DNA from: SAR86 cluster bacterium
Lineage (GTDB): Bacteria; Pseudomonadota; Gammaproteobacteria; Magnimaribacterales; TMED112
Reading direction: 5' to 3'
DNA: 36,960 nucleotides
Assembly: GCA_004321845.1 (NCBI GenBank)
Contig: SHBL01000005.1
Span: forward strand, 1 to 36,960
Positions 6,816 to 14,828 of the stretch are shown here, piece by piece. Under the pieces are notes generated by a model. The model saw only the letters and a program-made list of their open reading frames with translations. It was not told the origin of the DNA and searched no databases. The position numbers and the translations under genes are program-made. Every line of letters starts with the position of its first letter. Positions within the stretch are counted from its first letter, which is position 1.

Positions 6816-7781
6816 ATGAAAAAAAATATTTTCCAAAAAGAAGCAAAAAAAGCCTTTTTGATCGAATTAGAGGAATTAAAGGCCTTTTCTAAGTCAAAAA
6901 ACTTCAATGTTGAAGAATTATGCTCCAATATTTTTAATTGCAAGGGGAAAGTTTTTATAACTGGTGTCGGTAAATCTGGTCATATCGCAAATAAAATTGC
7001 TGCTACTTTATCTAGTACTGGAACACCTTCTTTTTTTATTCATCCAGCAGAAGCACTGCATGGTGACTTAGGTATGATAGAAAAGAAGGATGCAATTCTT
7101 GCAATTTCTAAGTCTGGAGAAAGTAAAGAAATATGTGATCTTATACCTGCTATCAAATTAAAAAAGATAGATCTTTACTCAATTACAGAAAATATAAACT
7201 CAACAATTGCCCAAGCATCAAAAACTCATATATTGGTAAAAGTTAAAAGAGAGGCGTGCCCTAATGACCTAGCACCGACTTCAAGTACTACAGTAACCTT
7301 GGCATTAGGTGACGCAATAGCAGTTGCTCTTTTAAAAGCGAAGGGCTTTTCTTCTGAAGATTTTGCAAAATCTCACCCTGGAGGAAAGCTTGGAAAGAAA
7401 CTTACTCTTAGAGCAAAAGATTTAATGGTCCCCATTAAGAAAGCCGCAGTGGTGAATACTACAAATACAATTAAAGATCTAATTTTTGAGGTTTCTGAAA
7501 AAAAACAAGGTATAGCATTAGTAAAAAAAGGGCACAAAGTCATTGGTGTATTTACAGATGGTGATTTAAGAAGAGAGCTTAAGAAAAATATACAAATTGA
7601 TAAAGTTAAACTTAATTCGGTTATAGCTAAGAAATTTAAAACAGTAAAGGCAGATGACTTAGTGGTAGAAGCAGCCAATATGATGAAAAAATTTAAAGTT
7701 TATACTTTGGTTGTAGAAGAAAATAAAGATATTGTTGGCATCTTATCAATGCATGATATCTTGGAAGCTAATGTTTTATAA
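6816..7781 (+). CDS. kdsD: Arabinose-5-phosphate isomerase
   Basis: KdsD turns ribulose 5-phosphate into arabinose 5-phosphate, the first step toward Kdo of the LPS inner core. The 321 residues comprise a SIS sugar-isomerase domain (about 35-175) and two CBS domains (about 200-321). All five residues I associate with E. coli KdsD catalysis align at a constant offset of six: K53, H82, E105, E146 and H187. The gene is divergent from mlaC, with only 19 bases between start codons, and its last 11 bases overlap lptA. The kdsC phosphatase gene that usually follows is missing here. Confidence 0.93.
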   Translation: MKKNIFQKEAKKAFLIELEELKAFSKSKNFNVEELCSNIFNCKGKVFITGVGKSGHIANKIAATLSSTGTPSFFIHPAEALHGDLGMIEKKDAILAISKSGESKEICDLIPAIKLKKIDLYSITENINSTIAQASKTHILVKVKREACPNDLAPTSSTTVTLALGDAIAVALLKAKGFSSEDFAKSHPGGKLGKKLTLRAKDLMVPIKKAAVVNTTNTIKDLIFEVSEKKQGIALVKKGHKVIGVFTDGDLRRELKKNIQIDKVKLNSVIAKKFKTVKADDLVVEAANMMKKFKVYTLVVEENKDIVGILSMHDILEANVL

Positions 7782-8154
7782 ACTGTTATTTTTAATTTTA
7801 TTTCCTTTGAGTGCCTTTGCTCAAGAATATGAGATTACATCTGAAAATATAGAAATCAATACAGACCTAAACACCATAAGCTATGAAAATAAAGTCTTTT
7901 TTAGCTCCGAGAATATAAAATTCTCTGCTGATGAGTTAAAGCTTAATCAGAATAATGATTCTTTCACAGCCATAGGCACCCCAATCAAAATAACTTTTTT
8001 TGATGGATCTGAATTTATTGAAGGTGAAGCTGAAATTATACAGATAGACTCAGAGAAACTTGTGCTTTCAAAAAATGTTTCTGTGATTAAATCTGGCAAT
8101 AAAATTAATTCAGAGAAAATGGTAGTTAAATTGAAAAAAAATGATAAAAGCTGA
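7771..8154 (+). CDS. lptA: Short LptA-like periplasmic LPS transport protein
   Basis: I start the gene at the ATG at 7771, inside the end of kdsD, because it gives a clean signal peptide (MFYKLLFLILFPLSAFAQ) and 127 residues; the open frame extends to 7732 but adds no signal features. The mature part has the OstA/LptA pattern of repeated short strands: I-T-S-E-N-I-E-I-N, T-I-S-Y-E-N-K-V, F-S-A-D-E-L-K-L-N, and then F-x-A-I-G-T-P-I near 75. LptA proteins stack into the periplasmic bridge carrying LPS to the outer membrane. E. coli LptA is 185 residues, so this one has fewer strands. The 3' end overlaps lptB by 14 bases. LptC, its inner-membrane partner, has no gene here. Confidence 0.82.
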   Translation: MFYKLLFLILFPLSAFAQEYEITSENIEINTDLNTISYENKVFFSSENIKFSADELKLNQNNDSFTAIGTPIKITFFDGSEFIEGEAEIIQIDSEKLVLSKNVSVIKSGNKINSEKMVVKLKKNDKS

Positions 8155-8851
8155 GAATATAAGCAGAGCTGTAAACTCTAAATCATTATTTAAAGATATA
8201 ACCTTTGAGTTACCAAACAATAAGATTACAGGCCTATTAGGTGCAAATGGTGCTGGCAAGACAAGCCTTTTCAAAGCACTAGCTGGTTTAACAAAAATTG
8301 ATCAAGGAGCTTTGAGTTTTTTTGGAAAAAATCTTAATTCAATGAACCTAGAAGAAAGGTCAAATGCTGGTCTTAACTATGTGCCACAAGAAAATTCTTT
8401 GTTTGATGACTTAACGCTTAAAGAAAATCTCCAAGCAGTAATTGAATTAAAATACAAAACTATTTCAGAGGAAAAATCGTCTCAGATAAAACAGTTATTA
8501 AAGAAAATGAATCTAGAAGAGAAGGCGGATATTAAAGCAAAGTTTCTTTCAGGCGGCGAAAAGAGAAAAACAGAAATACTTAGATCTATACTGCTTGATG
8601 CTAAATTTATTTTGCTTGATGAGCCATTTGCTGGCGTTGACCCAATATCGGTTGAAGAAATTATCAAAATGTTAAAAACATTCAAGAATGATTTAGGAAT
8701 ATTTATTAGCGATCATAACTTTAGAGATGTAATTAATGTTTGTGATGAAATAATTTTACTAAATCAAGGTGAAGTCCTATTAAAAGGAACTCCTAATCAA
8801 GTAAAAAATGATCCAGTTGCTAAAAAATTATATTTCGGCGAGTTGAATTAA
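8141..8851 (+). CDS. lptB: LPS export ABC transporter ATPase
   Basis: LptB is the ATPase of the LptB2FGC complex that extracts LPS from the inner membrane. The 236 residues carry Walker A GANGAGKTS (34-42), Q-loop Q83, signature LSGGE (136-140), Walker B FILLDE (156-161) and the H-loop H192 in SDHNFRDV. The V-P-Q-E-x-S-L-F-x-D-L-T stretch after the Q-loop is typical of LptB. It overlaps lptA by 14 bases, so translation is coupled. In most gammaproteobacteria rpoN follows; here mgtE follows after 24 bases. Confidence 0.95.
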   Translation: MIKAENISRAVNSKSLFKDITFELPNNKITGLLGANGAGKTSLFKALAGLTKIDQGALSFFGKNLNSMNLEERSNAGLNYVPQENSLFDDLTLKENLQAVIELKYKTISEEKSSQIKQLLKKMNLEEKADIKAKFLSGGEKRKTEILRSILLDAKFILLDEPFAGVDPISVEEIIKMLKTFKNDLGIFISDHNFRDVINVCDEIILLNQGEVLLKGTPNQVKNDPVAKKLYFGELN

Positions 8852-8863
8852 GCGTTTTTCTTG

Positions 8864-8869
8864 TAGAAT
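8864..8869 (+). promoter_or_regulatory. -10 box of mgtE (TAGAAT, six bases before the ATG)
   Basis: TAGAAT is followed by AGCCCC and the mgtE ATG. A TTGAAT at 8843-8848 could act as the -35 box with a short 15-base spacer. The geometry predicts a transcript that begins at the start codon. No ribosome binding site is present. Confidence 0.5.
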
Positions 8870-8875
8870 AGCCCC

Positions 8876-10219
8876 ATGGCTAACGAAAATTTAGATAATC
8901 GATTTGAACTTATTCAAGAAACCTTCTCAAATCCAGAATTTAAAACAAAGCTTGGAAGAATTTTAAGTGAAATGACTCCAAGTGAGTTAGCTTATGTTAT
9001 TGAATCTTCTCCTCCACATGAAAGAAAGATTATATGGGATTTAATTCAGCTTGATACAGAAGGTGAAGTCTTAGGAGAGTTAGACGAAAGTTTAAGAGAA
9101 GATTTATTGGCAGGCATGAATCCTGAGGAAATATCTGCAGCTATTAGTGATCTTGAAGTAGATGATCTGGCTGATATCCTTCAGACCCTTCCTGAAAAAA
9201 TTACAAATGAAGTTTTGTCCTTGATGAATTCAAGGGACAGAGGAAGAGTAGAAAAGATTCTTGATTACCCAGAAGAATCAGCTGGTGGTCTCATGAATAC
9301 CGATGTAATAACTGTGCGTGCAGAAAATTCAATTGAACTAGTAATGAGGTATCTAAGATTTCTTAAGGAATTGCCACAGAATACTGATGATATTTATGTA
9401 GTTTCAAAAAAAGATGAGTATCTAGGAATACTCCCAATCACAAAAATTTTAACTTCCGATCCAAATCTTACTGTTAGAGAGGTTATGGATACTGAATTTA
9501 GTCCTTTAAGCATAGAGAGCGATCAAATTGATATTTATAATCAATTTAAAACCAAAGATTTATTTTCAGCTCCTGTTGTAGATGAAAATAATCACTTGTT
9601 AGGGCGAATTACTGTTGATGATATTATCGAAGTAGCAGCAGATGAGGCAGAACAAGACTTCATTGGCTTTGCACAGATTGAAGAAGATATTTTTGCCTCA
9701 CCGAAGAAATCTATTCGAAATCGACTGTTATGGTTATCAATAAATTTGCTTACAGCAATAATTGCTGCCTTCTCTATAAGTATTTTTGAAGATGTAATCG
9801 AGCAAGTTGTGTATGCTGCAATATTAATGCCAATTGTTGCAAGCATGGGAGGAATTGCAGCCACACAAACTCTAGGCATATATATAAGAGCTGAAGCTAT
9901 GCGCCAATTAAATAGGAAAAATTTACGCTATTTATTTAGAAGAGAATTTATTGTTGCTTTAGCTAATTGTGTTGTATTTTCCTTGGCGATATATGCCATA
10001 ACAACTTTTTGGTTTGCAAATCCTTCTCTCTCTTTAGCAATATCTCTTGCTATGATTTTTAATTTGCTTGCTGCTGCAATTTTTGGATTCTTATTTCCTC
10101 ACCTTTTAAGAAAGTTTGGATATGACCCTGCAATTGCAGGAGGTGTAGTAATCACCACATTTACAGATATCATAGGCTTTGTAAGCTTTCTAGGAATAAT
10201 CAGCTTTCTTATTGCCTAG
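8876..10219 (+). CDS. mgtE: MgtE-family magnesium channel/transporter
   Basis: This 447-residue protein has the three MgtE parts: a helical cytoplasmic N domain with repeated L-x-D-L-x-x-D/E pieces (about 20-130), a CBS pair that senses magnesium (about 135-260, including ESAGGLMNTDVITV at the first CBS), and a C-terminal pore domain with five membrane helices (about 285-445). The pore domain contains A-x-M-x-P-I-V-A-S-M-G-G and A-G-G-V-V-I-T-T-F-T-D, with the late aspartate expected to line the Mg2+ path. It lies 24 bases after lptB but seems to have its own promoter. Its last 11 bases overlap the convergent YhdP-like gene. Confidence 0.93.
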   Translation: MANENLDNRFELIQETFSNPEFKTKLGRILSEMTPSELAYVIESSPPHERKIIWDLIQLDTEGEVLGELDESLREDLLAGMNPEEISAAISDLEVDDLADILQTLPEKITNEVLSLMNSRDRGRVEKILDYPEESAGGLMNTDVITVRAENSIELVMRYLRFLKELPQNTDDIYVVSKKDEYLGILPITKILTSDPNLTVREVMDTEFSPLSIESDQIDIYNQFKTKDLFSAPVVDENNHLLGRITVDDIIEVAADEAEQDFIGFAQIEEDIFASPKKSIRNRLLWLSINLLTAIIAAFSISIFEDVIEQVVYAAILMPIVASMGGIAATQTLGIYIRAEAMRQLNRKNLRYLFRREFIVALANCVVFSLAIYAITTFWFANPSLSLAISLAMIFNLLAAAIFGFLFPHLLRKFGYDPAIAGGVVITTFTDIIGFVSFLGIISFLIA

Positions 10220-12227
10220 TTTCTACAATTAAATTATCCGCGCTACCTGAAATTCCATACTTTGTTTCTGTAATTTGATTAATTCCATCTTCAAGAACTT
10301 CTGTTACTACAACTGCGCCTGCTGCAGCTGGAAAGCCGCCCAATATAGCGACATACCATGGAATATTTTGGGAAAGCGAAGTATTAAAACTCATTTCAAG
10401 ATCGAAAGTATCAAATGATTCTAGCTTTGAAGAAATAGTGCCCACTATTTCTGCATCGCCTACATCGAAATTTAAATTTAAATTATTAATATTTGCATAA
10501 CCAGCACTATCTGCAAAAAATTCTCCAGAAAGAGAATTAATAAAAAAATTATCTTGGTCTAACTTGTCAAAATCTGCATTTAATATATTCACTAATCTAG
10601 ACCTTATATCTATTAGAGAAAGAACTCTTAAAGCATCAATGGTAAATGTTGAATCAGTATAAGAAATATCTTTTCCTGAGATTTTAACTAATCCGCCATA
10701 ACCAATATTGGTATCTTTAAAGTTAATATAACTATTCTTTAATGAGAAATTAAATTTACTAAACTCTAGGTTTGAATTACGAGCTGGATTTTCATTGCTA
10801 TTTAATAACTCAAAATTTGCATTAAGATTTCTTAATTCCATATCATTGAAATTAAATTCAAAAGAACTACTTTCTGTGCTGTTGAGAGAAAAATAATTTG
10901 AATTAAATCCACTTGGATATATTCTGAAACCGCCATTTATAGATTCATAATTATTAAGAATGTTAAAGTCAAAATATATTTCATCTATATTTAGAAGAAG
11001 TCTGTTTTTATTAAATGACACATTATAGTCAGGATCTAAAGAAGGAATCTTTCCATCTAAACTCTTTAAAATTCCATTATCACTAAACTTAATAGTGAAG
11101 TTATCATAATCATTTAGCACTAATTTATTATCATCATTACCGATTAATTTTCGTGATAAATAAAAATTTCCAAGCTCTAGGTTAGGTAGCTTTAATTCAT
11201 CCCCAAAAATTCTTAAAGAACTATTATCAATATAGATATTCAAATTTTCGGTTGCTAAATCTAGTTCTGATGTCCTTAAAAAACCATCTTTTGCTTTCAT
11301 TACTATATTGAAATTTGAATTATCACTTGCTTCTGTGAAAGAGAGGAGTAAGTCCAGATAGCTCGATTTAAAATTTGAATCTTCTAAAAAGGCTTTTAAA
11401 TCATCTGCATTAGATGGGATTAGATTAATAACATCACTTTGATTTCCTTTAACCCACATCTCTAATAAAAAGGAATCATCGTACTTGAATGATGATTTTA
11501 TGACCTTTACACCGTCAGTTGATGAAAGCTTTGCAAAAGGTATGGAGAACTTATCATTGAAATTAATCTCTATAAAACCTTTAAGATTTTTATATCTACT
11601 TGGTGCATCATAGAATGTGAAATCTATTAAAACTTCATCAGAATTTATATTTAAAAAAAGTTTATTTTCTGAAAAATATCCTCGTCCACTGAACTGATCT
11701 AATGAGTTTATACTTCCAGGCAAATCTATACTTAAGTCAGTGAATGCAAAACCAATCTCCTCAGATTTTGAAAGAAAATCTTTTAATTCAAGTTTATTGA
11801 ATTCTGTGTTTCCAGCTTTAAAGTCATTAATAGATAACTCGCTGATATAGATGTCAGGTTGTTCTGCTTGCTCACCAGATGAATCCTCATTAAGTTCCAC
11901 TTCACTGTTATACAGCTCTAGATTTGGAATATAAATCATTTTTCCAATAAGCGAATTAAGGAAATTAATCTCTAGATTAATTCGATCACCTGAAAAATTT
12001 GCTGCACCTGAAAAGGAAAAACCATCAATTTCAACCTTCATTCCAAGAAGACTGGGCTCAATTGAAATTTCCTCATAGCTTATTTTTTCTCCAAATAATA
12101 ATTTAGATGTCTGTTTGGAGCCAAAATCTGTTGTAAGAAATAAACAAAACGAGTAAAAACCTATAATTAAAATTGCAAGAAGATATAAAAAAAGCCTAAT
12201 TGGCCAAATTAAATATTTTTTAACCAT
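10209..12227 (-). CDS. Short YhdP/AsmA-like envelope protein
   Basis: I prefer the ATG at 12227 (672 residues) over the frame start at 12260, since it gives a basic start before a single membrane segment (about 8-30) and overlaps mreD less (19 instead of 52 bases). The rest is a long, mostly beta-strand periplasmic region rich in S, N, D and F, as in AsmA-like bridge proteins that move phospholipids to the outer membrane. The C-terminus (PWYVAILGGFPAAAGA, then YGISGSADNLIVE) closely matches the end of YhdP as I know it. YhdP is about 1270 residues in E. coli, so this is roughly half length. It follows mreD, near where YhdP genes lie in other gammaproteobacteria, though maf and rng are absent. 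No YhdP function is proven here. Confidence 0.75.
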   Translation of the reverse strand: MVKKYLIWPIRLFLYLLAILIIGFYSFCLFLTTDFGSKQTSKLLFGEKISYEEISIEPSLLGMKVEIDGFSFSGAANFSGDRINLEINFLNSLIGKMIYIPNLELYNSEVELNEDSSGEQAEQPDIYISELSINDFKAGNTEFNKLELKDFLSKSEEIGFAFTDLSIDLPGSINSLDQFSGRGYFSENKLFLNINSDEVLIDFTFYDAPSRYKNLKGFIEINFNDKFSIPFAKLSSTDGVKVIKSSFKYDDSFLLEMWVKGNQSDVINLIPSNADDLKAFLEDSNFKSSYLDLLLSFTEASDNSNFNIVMKAKDGFLRTSELDLATENLNIYIDNSSLRIFGDELKLPNLELGNFYLSRKLIGNDDNKLVLNDYDNFTIKFSDNGILKSLDGKIPSLDPDYNVSFNKNRLLLNIDEIYFDFNILNNYESINGGFRIYPSGFNSNYFSLNSTESSSFEFNFNDMELRNLNANFELLNSNENPARNSNLEFSKFNFSLKNSYINFKDTNIGYGGLVKISGKDISYTDSTFTIDALRVLSLIDIRSRLVNILNADFDKLDQDNFFINSLSGEFFADSAGYANINNLNLNFDVGDAEIVGTISSKLESFDTFDLEMSFNTSLSQNIPWYVAILGGFPAAAGAVVVTEVLEDGINQITETKYGISGSADNLIVETRQ

Positions 12228-12667
12228 TTTTGTCTTTGATTGATGAAGATAAAGGCCCATATTGCGGCATTAAGCAGAGGATTTAGCACTATTCTTATGT
12301 TCATGCCATCAGCATAACTATTTATCATAAAAAGCATGATATTGAGAACAAATGATATGGAGCAAATTAAGATTATTTGTTCTAGAAGTGATCTTTGAAT
12401 CCATTTTAATGTTGAAAAGTTTAGATATAAGCCAATAATTCCAAAAGTTAAGGTATAAGGCATAGTTAGATTACTAAAAAAAAGGTCTATTAAAAAACCT
12501 TTAAAAATAAAGAAATATACATTTGGCACTTTTTTAACAAAAGTTGTCATGACTAATGTATTAATTAAGAAAATGTCTGGGGTAATGGACCAAATACTTG
12601 TAGCCAGAAATATTTGATTCACAATGATTAAGCCAAAAAGAATTAAAAACCTAAAAAATTCATTCAT
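12209..12667 (-). CDS. mreD: Rod shape-determining membrane protein MreD
   Basis: This 152-residue protein has five or so membrane helices and only short loops, as in MreD, a part of the elongasome that directs lateral cell-wall growth. The start N-E-F-F-R-F and the S-I-W-S-I-T-P-D-I-F-L stretch fit the family; E. coli MreD has 162 residues. MreD is weakly conserved, so the call rests mostly on size, topology and position: its first eight bases overlap the end of mreC, and its last 19 overlap the YhdP-like gene. Confidence 0.88.
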   Translation of the reverse strand: MNEFFRFLILFGLIIVNQIFLATSIWSITPDIFLINTLVMTTFVKKVPNVYFFIFKGFLIDLFFSNLTMPYTLTFGIIGLYLNFSTLKWIQRSLLEQIILICSISFVLNIMLFMINSYADGMNIRIVLNPLLNAAIWAFIFINQRQKWLKNI

Positions 12668-13457
12668 GCAGTGTCACCTTCTTATCTATAGATTGAAATG
12701 GGTCAAAAAATAGTTCTATTTCTAGATTTTGCTGAAAGATATTTGAGTCAGCTTTTGAAATATTTATCAATCTACCAACAATCAAACCCTGAGGATATAT
12801 TCCATCAAAACCTGTTGAAAAGAATGTGTCTCCTTCGGTATAGCTAACAGCTTTAGATTCATTATTACATGTGATTAATCTTCTTTGTCCTGAGCCTTTT
12901 GCAATACAGTAAAAACCATTAATAGTTTTTATTGATATATACTCTCCTGGATCACTCAGAAGCCTTACTTCGATCTCATTTTTAGAAATATTTTTTGTTT
13001 TTCCAACTGCAAAGTTACCATGTGATACAGCAAAGACACCATTCATAGTTAATCTAGGATTATTAAGATAAACTCTATGTTTATTACAGCAGGTGAAGTT
13101 CATCTGATCAAAAGAACTAATATGAAGTTCAGTATCATTTGTCTCAGAAAATATTAAATTTGTATAAGATTTTGAGTTTTCAAGAGATCTAATTTTAAGC
13201 TCATTTTCATAAATATCGTTTTGCAACATAAGTATCTCTTCTTCTAATAAAGCAATTTTTTTATTTTCAAACTCTTGGTATTCTTGAAGAACTTGTGAAA
13301 CAAATTGTTGAGGTACATTTAGAAATTTAACCAAAAATCTTTGTGATTTTTCATTAAGTTTTAAGATATCAGATAAATATATAAGAAGACTAGCGAAAAT
13401 AAGAGCTAGAAGCACTAATCTTATTTTCTTCTGAATAGGAAGAATACTTGATGACAT
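12660..13457 (-). CDS. mreC: Rod shape-determining protein MreC
   Basis: MreC is a bitopic inner-membrane protein that links the cytoplasmic MreB filament to the periplasmic cell-wall synthases. The 265 residues show a basic N-terminus, one membrane helix (about 12-30), a coiled coil (about 55-95, with the E-E-E-I-L-M-L-Q-N-D-I-Y-E-N-E register) and a beta-rich domain with the conserved M-N-G-V-F-A-V-S-H-G and F-S-T-G-F-D-G-I-Y-P-Q-G-L-I-V-G motifs. The second motif is the family signature. The ATG shares one base with the mreB stop, the usual mreBC junction. The C-terminus is short compared with E. coli (367 residues) but ends after the second beta domain. Confidence 0.93.
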   Translation of the reverse strand: MSSSILPIQKKIRLVLLALIFASLLIYLSDILKLNEKSQRFLVKFLNVPQQFVSQVLQEYQEFENKKIALLEEEILMLQNDIYENELKIRSLENSKSYTNLIFSETNDTELHISSFDQMNFTCCNKHRVYLNNPRLTMNGVFAVSHGNFAVGKTKNISKNEIEVRLLSDPGEYISIKTINGFYCIAKGSGQRRLITCNNESKAVSYTEGDTFFSTGFDGIYPQGLIVGRLINISKADSNIFQQNLEIELFFDPFQSIDKKVTLHE

Positions 13458-14497
13458 TACTCTTCAGCAAATAGGTCGAAATCTTTATCCATTAGGCCCA
13501 GTGCAATACCACCACCTCGTGCAACACAAGTAAGAGGGTCATCTGATACTCTAGTAGGTATCCCAGTAGACTGCTCTATGAGTGTGTCCAAGCAGTGCAG
13601 CAGTGCTCCACCTCCAGTAAGAACGATACCATCCTGAGAAATATCTGCTGCAAGTTCTGGTGGTGAAAGTTCAAGAGCAGTTCTCACTGATCTTACAATT
13701 GCAGATGTTTGATTTTCAAGTGCTCTAAAACCATCTTCTTTTTGGAATACAACTAATTCTGGAATGCCCTCAGCAAGATTTCTTCCTCTAAATTCATATG
13801 GTTCAAAATCCTTTTTACAATTAAGGGTTGCACAGCCAACCTGTAATTTAATTAATTCTGCTGTAGATTCTCCAATTACCACACCAAATTTTCTTCGAAC
13901 ATATGTTTGTATAGCTTCATCAAACTTATCGCCGCCCACTTTCAAAGATTCAGAATATACGATGCCATTCAAAGATAAAATTGCTACTTCTGAAGTTCCT
14001 CCACCAATATCAATGACCATACTTCCTCGAGGCTTATCAATTGCTACCCCTGCGCCAAGAGCTGCAGCGATTGGTTCTTCTATTAGCTTGACTACACTTG
14101 CTCCAGCAGATAGGGCAGATTCTCTTATTGCTCTCTTTTCAACTTGAGTTGCTTTCGATGGAACACAAACTAAAACTCTAGGGCTTGGTGAAAGAATTGA
14201 ATTATTTGAGACTTTTTTTATAAAATGTTGAAGCATTTTTTCAGTGACATTAAAGTCTGCAATAACTCCATCCCTTAATGGTCTTATTGCTTCCATCTTC
14301 CCTGGTGTTCTGCCAAGCATTTTTTTTGCATCATGGCCCACAGCTACAACTGTTTTCTGACCACTTCTTTCTTGAATTGCTACTACAGAAGGTTCATCTA
14401 ATACTATCCCATCTTCTTTTGTGTAAATTAATGTGTTGGCCGTACCCAAGTCAATGGATATATCATTTGAAAAAATACTGCGTAAAAACTTAAACAT
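13457..14497 (-). CDS. mreB: Rod shape-determining actin homologue MreB
   Basis: MreB polymerises on the inner face of the membrane and positions the peptidoglycan elongation machinery. The 346 residues match E. coli (347). The phosphate-1 motif [10 protein letters not shown] is at 17-26, the phosphate-2 motif is [10 protein letters not shown] and the adenosine motif is [12 protein letters not shown]; the amphipathic N-terminal MFKFLRSIF serves as membrane anchor. It is the first gene of mreBCD and divergent from gatC across 49 AT-rich bases, the same arrangement as in Pseudomonas. Confidence 0.98.
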   Translation of the reverse strand: MFKFLRSIFSNDISIDLGTANTLIYTKEDGIVLDEPSVVAIQERSGQKTVVAVGHDAKKMLGRTPGKMEAIRPLRDGVIADFNVTEKMLQHFIKKVSNNSILSPSPRVLVCVPSKATQVEKRAIRESALSAGASVVKLIEEPIAAALGAGVAIDKPRGSMVIDIGGGTSEVAILSLNGIVYSESLKVGGDKFDEAIQTYVRRKFGVVIGESTAELIKLQVGCATLNCKKDFEPYEFRGRNLAEGIPELVVFQKEDGFRALENQTSAIVRSVRTALELSPPELAADISQDGIVLTGGGALLHCLDTLIEQSTGIPTRVSDDPLTCVARGGGIALGLMDKDFDLFAEE

Positions 14498-14546
14498 TTC
14501 TAATATATCTCTATAATATTCAGAATCTTATAGAATACGGCTTTTA
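14498..14546. promoter_or_regulatory. Divergent mreB/gatC promoter region
   Basis: These 49 bases separate the two start codons. Toward gatC there are two -10 candidates, TATAAT at 14512-14517 and TAGAAT at 14531-14536. Toward mreB there is TATTAT at 14513-14518, which overlaps the first on the opposite strand. No -35 hexamer or ribosome binding site is convincing, so the exact starts cannot be chosen by eye. Confidence 0.4.
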
Positions 14547-14828
14547 ATGGATAAAATCGAGTTAAAAAATCTTTTATTTCTTGCACGAATTAGTGCTGAT
14601 GAAAAAGAGCACCCCAAAATCATAGAAAAATTACAAAATACATTCAATTTAATTGATGAAATGCAAGATTTAGATCTATCTAACCTAGAACCACTAAATA
14701 ATCCTTTAGAACTTAATAATGTATCTAGAGAAGATGTTAATAAAAATAGAAATTCTAAAAATGAGTTTCTTGATAACTCACCAGAGTCCGATAAAGATTA
14801 CTTTTTAGTGCCTAAAATAATAGAATGA
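14547..14828 (+). CDS. gatC: Asp-tRNA(Asn)/Glu-tRNA(Gln) amidotransferase subunit C
   Basis: This 93-residue subunit wraps around GatA and ties it to GatB in the tRNA-dependent amidotransferase. It shows the GatC pattern: a helical L-L-F-L-A-R-I start, a run to I-D-E-M-Q-D-L-D-L-S-N-L-E-P-L near 50, and the R-E-D at about 60 followed by a flexible tail ending V-P-K-I-I-E. The size is normal (about 95). The stop overlaps the gatA ATG by four bases (ATGA), and gatCAB form one operon divergent from mreB. Confidence 0.93.
   Translation: MDKIELKNLLFLARISADEKEHPKIIEKLQNTFNLIDEMQDLDLSNLEPLNNPLELNNVSREDVNKNRNSKNEFLDNSPESDKDYFLVPKIIE

Noticed and set aside
6797-6943. Long N-terminal extension of mlaC in the open frame
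   Set aside because: It would overlap kdsD head-on by over 120 bases and bury the signal peptide; the ATG at 6794-6796 with its own TATAAT is better.
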